From the NCBI GenBank assembly GCA_029977045.1, contig JAPOLP010000018.1, positions 1-17,902 of the forward strand: 17,902 nt of DNA. Reading direction: 5' to 3'. This document shows positions 12,970-17,902 of this stretch, piece after piece (within the stretch, counting starts at the first letter, position 1; each line of letters begins with the position of its first letter). Made by a program: the position numbers and the translations under genes. The notes under the pieces are model-generated. The model was not told the DNA's origin and searched no databases. It saw only the letters and a program-made list of their open reading frames with translations. Origin of the DNA: Planctomycetota bacterium (lineage in GTDB: Bacteria > Planctomycetota > Planctomycetia > Planctomycetales > Planctomycetaceae).

Positions 12970-14738
12970 TACCATGAATGCACTGGCAGAGCGGAAGGCT
13001 CCTGATCGGCCAGTTGCAGGATCGTCGTCGTGTCGCCGGAGCTGTCGATCAGAAATTCGATCGTCGACGTCACACGGTGCCCGTCGATGTGTCCAATCGA
13101 GATTCCACGGAAGACATCACCGCGCGTTGTCAGCCACGGAACAAGGCTGCGAAGCTGTCGCAGATCAACGATCCCCTCAACAAACAGCCAGGCGATTGTC
13201 TGATGACGGCGGCAGATTTCGCCGTTACCTCGCGCTCGGCGTTGACCGGCCAAGATGGATTGAGCCAGCGACTCGTTAATTCCCGGAACGCTGCGCAGCA
13301 CTGCCAGTGGTGCAGCATTGACGTTGATCCTTCCGGCGATGAATGCGTCGTCAGTTGTGGTGAGCCGGCTCTCCAGCAACGCGACCGCCTCCTCGACGCT
13401 TCCCGGATCGCCAGCCCACGGACTCTTCAGAACCGTGTCACGTCGATCTACATCGATTCTCACCGTCGTCCCGATCAGATCGAACACTGATCGAATCGCG
13501 TAGGCTGGCTTCCGGCTGAGATTGATGCCGCCTTTGACGATCTCATTTCCGGTGAGAGCTGCCTCATTCGCTTCTTTCTGATCGAAGTCTTCCGCCTCTG
13601 CTGCATCGTCTCGTCCGAGCTGTCGTCGCAGGCGATCCTGGGCAGACTCCATAAGCCGCCGTCTCCGCTCAGCCGCAAGTCCGCCTGAGGTCGATCCGGT
13701 GGAAACACTGCCGACCCGCTGCGAATCCGTTCCAAATGCACTGCCGGCCAGCCGCCAGGCCACGATGAATTGAGCTGCCTCCTCACCCAGCGACGACTCC
13801 AGATCATCGAACAGTTCGGGCAAGTCCGGGCGATTGACGTTGATGCGAGCTGGTCGTCCCGCTGGCGTTGCCGCCTCACGACTGTGAAGCGTCACGAGAT
13901 CAACCCAGCCACGATCGAGCTTTCCGTCTGCATTGTCGGAAGGCTCACTGCGGCCCCCATCGTTCTCATTCGGGTCGAGACGCCCATTCTGGTTGCCATC
14001 TTCACCGTACAGCAGTTCGTGCGTGACTCCTCGTATGAGCAGAAGCTCGTTGAGCGAGTTCAGGCGTCGCTGAGCTGGCAGACGGGGAGGAGACAGCGTG
14101 GCGTACCATTCGGACTCGGCACCGAATTCTGATGGTTCGTCGTCTTCGTCCATCCAGTCGAGAATTGCGTCAGCGATGGCTTCGGTCATGCCTGGCAATG
14201 CCAGCAACCGATTGCGTGACTGAGTCCGTCGATGATTATCGAGCGGCAGTGCAATGAGATTGAGCTTCGACGATTCGTCGACCGGACCAAACGTGACCGC
14301 CTGATCTCCGAATGAGGGCAGACGCTGCACGATCGAGTACCTGCCGACAGCGTGACCGATGTCGTCGACAGGCTGATGGCGAAAACGTAGCTCACCGTCA
14401 GTCCAAAGGCTCTGATCGCTACCTTCCGCGTTGTCGAATGCCGCCGTGAGAGCGTCGATTCCCGACTCCGCCAGCGCTCGCGTCCGAATCTGGTTTCCCA
14501 GGGCCGAAGTGGCTGCGTATTCAGCGATCATCAACTCGGAAAACGAATACGCCGAGTAACTCAGCAGGACGACCACAACGAGGACGAGAATCAGCACAGA
14601 GCCGGTCCGCGACGAATCATCAGCCTGTGGCCGTCGCCAGGTTCTGCTCAGAATCGACGTTACGACAGCACTGGCAGGTCTCGACGCTGTTGAGGCCGCT
14701 CGCAAATGCAGTGCTCGAATAGAGCGATTGCGAATCAT
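12969..14738 (-). CDS. gspK: Minor pseudopilin GspK
   Basis: 589 aa from ATG 14738, which forms an ATGA overlap with the gspJ stop and has a strong GGAGGT SD (14749-14744). The frame is open to 14882, but that part overlaps gspJ. GspK sits at the pseudopilus tip with GspI and GspJ. Visible are a pseudopilin-like N-terminal helix (about 46-66, GSVLILVLVVVVLLS) after a long basic leader, and the GspK core with KLNLI (158-162). Next comes a helix-hairpin-helix region (LPGMTEAIADAILDWMDEDDEP, 181-202) ending GAESEWY. A second hairpin motif follows (INVNAAPLAVLRSVPGI, 471-487). It is much longer than common GspK (about 300-330 aa). The extra length includes an acidic insertion with EF-hand/dockerin-like loops, DGNQNGRLDPNE (247-258) and DNADGKLD (268-275), which may bind calcium, and a charged helical stretch (about 350-400). 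Confidence 0.9.
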   Translation of the reverse strand: MIRNRSIRALHLRAASTASRPASAVVTSILSRTWRRPQADDSSRTGSVLILVLVVVVLLSYSAYSFSELMIAEYAATSALGNQIRTRALAESGIDALTAAFDNAEGSDQSLWTDGELRFRHQPVDDIGHAVGRYSIVQRLPSFGDQAVTFGPVDESSKLNLIALPLDNHRRTQSRNRLLALPGMTEAIADAILDWMDEDDEPSEFGAESEWYATLSPPRLPAQRRLNSLNELLLIRGVTHELLYGEDGNQNGRLDPNENDGGRSEPSDNADGKLDRGWVDLVTLHSREAATPAGRPARINVNRPDLPELFDDLESSLGEEAAQFIVAWRLAGSAFGTDSQRVGSVSTGSTSGGLAAERRRRLMESAQDRLRRQLGRDDAAEAEDFDQKEANEAALTGNEIVKGGINLSRKPAYAIRSVFDLIGTTVRIDVDRRDTVLKSPWAGDPGSVEEAVALLESRLTTTDDAFIAGRINVNAAPLAVLRSVPGINESLAQSILAGQRRARGNGEICRRHQTIAWLFVEGIVDLRQLRSLVPWLTTRGDVFRGISIGHIDGHRVTSTIEFLIDSSGDTTTILQLADQEPSALPVHSW

Positions 14739-15652
14739 CGGACACCTCCAGCCTGAGGTATCCGAATGACGACGCTCGCAGAAACAGCCGACGAAAGCTC
14801 GGGCCGGGATTGAGAATCGTGCCGATGCGACAAGGAGACTTCGACAGCGAGAGGCAACTGGGTGGACTCGCTGCTGTCCCATGACGACTGCCAGGTGGCT
14901 CCGTCGAAGTAACGCAGTCGAACCGCTGCGACGGAATCATCGATGACGGTCCACGATGAATTTTCCGGAGTAACGTCCCTCTGCCGTCTGAACTCTTCAG
15001 GCAACATTGGCAATTCGACACGAACAAGCCCGTGTGGAACCGCCGACCCACGCATCTCAGCCTGATACCGATGCGGCTCAGAAATGCCGTACGGAATCCG
15101 AACATTACGGCCGGAATTCAGGAACCAGCAGACCTGCCTCGCTGAGTCAATCTGCACCTCAGAACCTGTTGATGGAAACCGCGAGTTTCCGCGGTCAATG
15201 GTGAGCAGCATCGCGTCGGACCGACCCACGAACTCGATCAATCGAACGTTTTCGTGGAGTGAGTCAAACTGCAGAACCCGCTCAGTGATCTCTGGAGCCT
15301 TGATCGGAAACAGCTCTGAGTGCGGCATCCCGTTGCCAGTTGGACTATCGGTATCTGCCGTGTCTGAGCCGTTCTCGCCGACCGTGACAACTGGTCGGCG
15401 GCAGCCTCTCAGGTCAAACGTCAGATCGAGAACCGCTCCTTGAGCGCGCCGAGCGAGGTCGACCCGAGCCTCGCCTGCTGTCCGCACTTTCCATTGCAGA
15501 TGGATCGCTCCGTAAACGGACGAAATCACAACCGCACTGAGTGCCAGTGCGACCAGCATTTCGATCAACGTGAATCCGCGACGATGCCGGTCGTCTGCCA
15601 CGTGCGCAGCCGTAACGAGAACTGTTCGTCGGGCAGATGCGAGCCGTTTCAT
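14735..15652 (-). CDS. gspJ: Minor pseudopilin GspJ
   Basis: 305 aa. A 26-residue basic leader ends at the prepilin peptidase site RRG-FTLIEMLVAL, with Gly26 at -1, Phe27 at +1 and Glu31 at +5. The body is beta-rich and ends with the GspJ signature YFDGATWQSSWDSS followed by LPLAVEVSL (about 244-268). GspJ forms the pseudopilus tip with GspI and GspK. The start codon overlaps the gspI stop by four bases (ATGA), and its own stop overlaps gspK the same way, so the three tip proteins are translationally coupled. It is about 100 residues longer than typical GspJ, with an extra segment around 90-115 (a DTADTDSPTGNG stretch). Confidence 0.9.
   Translation of the reverse strand: MKRLASARRTVLVTAAHVADDRHRRGFTLIEMLVALALSAVVISSVYGAIHLQWKVRTAGEARVDLARRAQGAVLDLTFDLRGCRRPVVTVGENGSDTADTDSPTGNGMPHSELFPIKAPEITERVLQFDSLHENVRLIEFVGRSDAMLLTIDRGNSRFPSTGSEVQIDSARQVCWFLNSGRNVRIPYGISEPHRYQAEMRGSAVPHGLVRVELPMLPEEFRRQRDVTPENSSWTVIDDSVAAVRLRYFDGATWQSSWDSSESTQLPLAVEVSLSHRHDSQSRPELSSAVSASVVIRIPQAGGVR
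14744..14749 (-). promoter_or_regulatory. Shine-Dalgarno that fixes the gspK start
   Basis: GGAGGT five bases before ATG 14738. It shows that the longer open frame to 14882 is not the gene start. Confidence 0.75.
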
Positions 15653-16044
15653 GCCGCTCTCCCAACTCGAGGGACACGAACGAGTCGCGTCAGCGTAAAG
15701 TCGACGCTCGTTGAGTCTGCGTTTCTGACCGAGACCGTCACTCGCCGCAGACTCGCGCTCGTGGCCTGCACTTCAGCGTTCCATAACCAGCGACTGCTAT
15801 CGGCAAACGGTGTCTCTGAAACCGTTCGCAGTACCTCTACTCCCGCCAGCAGTTCATCGAGTTTCGACTGACAGCGAATCGCTGCTTCGGTCTGCCGCTG
15901 ACTGCGAATACCTGCCGTCGTTCCGTTCGAGATCAATTGTCCCAGTGCTGCCAGCGAAGCGGCTAGAATCACTGCCGACAGCAGGACTTCCAGAAGCGTG
16001 AAGCCATTTCGATGTTTCGATGTCGGAGACAGACGCTTCTTCAT
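15649..16044 (-). CDS. gspI: Minor pseudopilin GspI
   Basis: 131 aa, a normal length for GspI. The leader (MKKRLSPTSKHRNG) ends at Gly14, followed by FTLLEVLLSAVILAASLAAL with Phe15 at +1 and Glu19 at +5. The small globular part has a helix rich in QRQTEAAIRCQSKLDELLAG, the family pattern in which the long first helix packs on a short domain. It starts the GspI-J-K tip complex. Four-base ATGA overlaps join it to gspH upstream and gspJ downstream. No separate SD is evident, in line with coupled re-initiation. Confidence 0.9.
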   Translation of the reverse strand: MKKRLSPTSKHRNGFTLLEVLLSAVILAASLAALGQLISNGTTAGIRSQRQTEAAIRCQSKLDELLAGVEVLRTVSETPFADSSRWLWNAEVQATSASLRRVTVSVRNADSTSVDFTLTRLVRVPRVGRAA

Positions 16045-16571
16045 CGCAGGTCTCCTTCCCGGCTGCGAACGCTGCCAGTCAGGCGGTCAACGTTGATCGA
16101 CGCGCGATTTCCGTGCTGGTCGTCGAGCAGGAGTGCGGCATCAGATGCAGTTCCGTCGGCGTGAAACGTGATCGAGCCGAGTTCCGGACCTCGCTCGAAA
16201 AGAATTCCTGACGGCAGATGTCGTATTTCGTCTCCGATTACCGTCCCGAGCGAGTCAGTCGTCAGGACCCGGTATTGAGAGTTGTTATCCGGAATCTCAA
16301 CCGTGACCGAATATGCCTCGCGAATGGCGAGCACACGCTGCCGCAGGAGTTCATCTCGGAATTCAGAAGCTGCCTGATTCACCTCGCTGCCTCGCTGCCA
16401 GCGGGCCATCGCTGGAAGCGTCAAGCCAGCCAGTACCGTCAGGACTGCAAGAACAAGTAGCAGTTCGATGAGCGTAAATCCGTCTCGACGAGCGCACCGC
16501 GAGCGACCAGCGGCGGATAACGTCGCGCCGGAAGTTTCACACGCGGCAGCGGGGCGAGTCATCGACCTCAT
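16041..16571 (-). CDS. gspH: Minor pseudopilin GspH
   Basis: 176 aa. A 31-residue basic leader ends ARRDG, followed by FTLIELLLVLAVLTVLAGL (Phe32 at +1, Glu36 at +5), a class III prepilin signal. Downstream is the GspH/FimT-like pattern: AASEFRDELLRQRVLAIRE, then a beta-sandwich with ITFHADGTASD near the C-terminus. GspH is thought to link the tip complex to the GspG shaft. ATGA overlap with gspG; a second in-frame ATG three codons later (16562) is an equally possible start. It ends in an ATGA overlap with gspI. Confidence 0.88.
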   Translation of the reverse strand: MRSMTRPAAACETSGATLSAAGRSRCARRDGFTLIELLLVLAVLTVLAGLTLPAMARWQRGSEVNQAASEFRDELLRQRVLAIREAYSVTVEIPDNNSQYRVLTTDSLGTVIGDEIRHLPSGILFERGPELGSITFHADGTASDAALLLDDQHGNRASINVDRLTGSVRSREGDLR

Positions 16572-17011
16572 GACGCTTCCCAGTTTCCGATGTCGTCGTC
16601 CGTCCCGGTAACGCGGTCGGGGCCAGGCGACGCGACATCAAAGCCGCCGGGATTGTTCCGACCTGGGAAGACGTACTCGATGGGCGATCCCCATGCGTCA
16701 ATTGGAGCCTTCTCCAGATACGGCCCCCGCCAACGGAAGTCGCGAGGCCCAGGTGACTGCACCAGTGGCTGCAGCCCGTCGCTGGTGCCGGGGTACTCGC
16801 CGCCATGATCAAGGGCATACAGCTTCAGAGCCTGCTCGACGCCGCGAATGCTGATTCGAGTCGCATCGGCATTGGCGTGCTGCTGACGTCCCAGAAGTTT
16901 GGGCACGACCATCGACATGATCGCTCCCATGATTGCCAGAACGAGCAGCACTTCAATCAGCGTGAAGGCCTCTCTCTTCCGACTTCTCGCACGTAGTCGA
17001 TTCTTTCTCAC
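16568..17011 (-). CDS. gspG: Major pseudopilin GspG
   Basis: 147 aa, typical length. GTG start at 17011 overlaps the gspF stop as GTGA, with a GGAGGT SD (17022-17017) five bases upstream. Basic leader (MRKNRLRARSRKREA), then FTLIEVLLVLAIMGAIMSMVV; Glu lies at +5. The residue before the cleavage site is Ala15 instead of the usual Gly. The globular part carries the GspG signatures: HGGEYPGTSDGLQPLV, GPYLEKAPIDAWGSP and the calcium-loop region DVASPGPDRVTGTDDDIGNW. GspG polymerises into the pseudopilus shaft that drives substrates through the secretin. Calcium binding by the Asp-rich loop stabilises GspG in characterised systems. Confidence 0.95.
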   Translation of the reverse strand: MRKNRLRARSRKREAFTLIEVLLVLAIMGAIMSMVVPKLLGRQQHANADATRISIRGVEQALKLYALDHGGEYPGTSDGLQPLVQSPGPRDFRWRGPYLEKAPIDAWGSPIEYVFPGRNNPGGFDVASPGPDRVTGTDDDIGNWEAS

Positions 17012-17902
17012 GACAGACCTCCAGAACTTTCAAAGACCGGCATCAGCAGCGCGATGACCAGGAATCCGATGATGACCGCCATGACAAGCATCAGGCCTGG
17101 TTCGAGCAGTTTCATGAGGACGTCGAGCTTTCGCTGCGTCCGCTGTTCGAGTTTGTCGGCAAGGTTGAGCAGGACCACTTCGAGACGGTTCGACTGCTCA
17201 CCGACTGAGATGATTTCGAGGATTTCGCGAGGAAACTCGCCGCAGGCACGCAGTGGTTCCGCGAGCGATTTTCCGGCGGAAACATTCTCTGCTGCCTGAG
17301 CGATGGCCTGGCTGAGAACGACATTGCCGGTGGCGTCCCGTGCGATGCGCATCGACTTCAGCAGCGGGACTCCGTTCATCAACAGCGTGCCCAGAACCCG
17401 GCAGAATCGGGCGATTGCAAGACTGCGAACAACACCGCCGACACCGCGAACGCGCAGACGCAGTCGATCGATGTGTCGCCTGGCATCCGCTGATTGCAGG
17501 TGCTGACGGAGTCCAAGCAGCACAGCACAGACTCCGATCAGAATCCAGGCACCGTACACGCGGAGAAAGTAGCTGAAGTCCAGCAACAGGATCGTCGCTG
17601 CCGGCAATGTTCCTTCGCTTCGCATTCGATCAAACAACGGAGCAAACTTCGGGACGAAGAATACGATCATCCCTGTGACGACAAGTGCCCCGACTCCCAG
17701 CAGAAACGCCGGATAGGCCAGTGCTCCGAGAACTCGGCTCTTTAGCTCTTCCTGCTTCTCGACAAAGCCGGCGATGCGTTTGAGCGAGTCTTCCAGAAAG
17801 CCACCTTCTTCACCGGCCCGCACCATGCTGATGCTCAGCTCGTTGAAGACGTGTGGGTGAGTCTTCATCGCTTCCGCGAGCGGACGTCCGTCGGCAATCT
17901 GC
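17008..17902 (-). CDS. gspF: T2SS inner-membrane platform protein GspF (N-terminal part off the right edge)
   Basis: The last 297 residues are visible; the family is about 400 long, so about 100 N-terminal residues lie outside. The ATG at 17868 is internal: the frame continues through QIADGRPLAEAMK, a GspF-typical sequence, to 17901. It shows both repeats of the T2SF domain. The first ends with MVRAGEEGGFLEDSL, followed by the first membrane helix and FFVPKFAPLF. A second hydrophobic hairpin (VYGAWILIGVCAVLLGL) follows. The second repeat has ISVGEQSNRLEVVLLNLAD and ends in the last helix (LMLVMAVIIGFLVIALLMPVF). GspF is the polytopic core on which the GspE ATPase acts to build the pseudopilus. 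GTGA overlap with gspG. gspE probably lies upstream outside the window. Confidence 0.95.
   Translation of the reverse strand, partial: QIADGRPLAEAMKTHPHVFNELSISMVRAGEEGGFLEDSLKRIAGFVEKQEELKSRVLGALAYPAFLLGVGALVVTGMIVFFVPKFAPLFDRMRSEGTLPAATILLLDFSYFLRVYGAWILIGVCAVLLGLRQHLQSADARRHIDRLRLRVRGVGGVVRSLAIARFCRVLGTLLMNGVPLLKSMRIARDATGNVVLSQAIAQAAENVSAGKSLAEPLRACGEFPREILEIISVGEQSNRLEVVLLNLADKLEQRTQRKLDVLMKLLEPGLMLVMAVIIGFLVIALLMPVFESSGGLS
17017..17022 (-). promoter_or_regulatory. Shine-Dalgarno for the gspG GTG start
   Basis: GGAGGT five bases before GTG 17011, inside the end of gspF. This extra SD for the most abundant subunit suits higher translation of the major pseudopilin than simple coupling would give. 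Confidence 0.75.

Noticed and set aside
14739..14882. N-terminal extension of GspK
   Set aside because: It overlaps gspJ. ATG 14738 has a GGAGGT and an ATGA overlap like its neighbours.

Overview
The window (about 57% GC by eye) looks like chromosomal DNA of a planctomycete-type bacterium. This is an inference from gene style, not from a marker gene. The clues are a zinc-ribbon/single-helix protein of a kind common in that phylum, a secretin with a very long low-complexity N-terminus, a type II secretion (T2SS) operon whose gspD stands apart on the other strand, and decayed IS481-type DNA. No rRNA, tRNA or CRISPR array was seen.

Layout. 1-639 (-): 5' part of a zinc-ribbon membrane protein that runs off the left edge. 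755-1588 (+): lipoprotein alpha-carbonic anhydrase. 1621-2864: a graveyard of two transposase remnants. One is an IS481-family pseudogene on the minus strand, with a frameshift at tandem repeats, an internal deletion removing the second catalytic Asp, and a stop codon. The other is the C-terminal tail of an IS1182/IS5-type transposase on the plus strand. 2886-7088 (-): three exported proteins in one direction. Transcription meets first a DUF5666-like beta protein, then a Tat-exported CotA-like multicopper oxidase, then a SCO1-type copper/thiol protein with a metallothionein-like tail of four Cys-Cys octapeptides. 7089-7544: a structured intergenic region with several inverted repeats. 7545-10355 (+): secretin gspD. 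10424-17902 (-): T2SS operon gspF(partial)-G-H-I-J-K-L-M, read toward gspD. It is tightly coupled: F/G, G/H, H/I, I/J and J/K each overlap by 4 nt.

How the parts work together. The T2SS genes encode the inner-membrane platform (F, L, M), the major pseudopilin (G), the minor pseudopilins (H, I, J, K) and the outer-membrane channel (D). No gspC, gspE or prepilin peptidase gene is seen. gspE is probably upstream, beyond the right edge. The C-terminal domain of the GspM-like protein looks like a PilP/GspC-type domain and may supply the missing contact to the secretin. The multicopper oxidase and SCO protein form a plausible copper-handling pair outside the cytoplasmic membrane. The carbonic anhydrase lies beyond the IS scar and may or may not be functionally linked.

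Most notable: the 4 x 8-residue CC tail on the SCO protein, the possible GspM/GspC-like fusion, an EF-hand-like insertion in GspK, a CxxH...CxxC motif behind the secretin domain of GspD, and the nested inverted repeats in the gspD leader. None amounts to proof of a new system.
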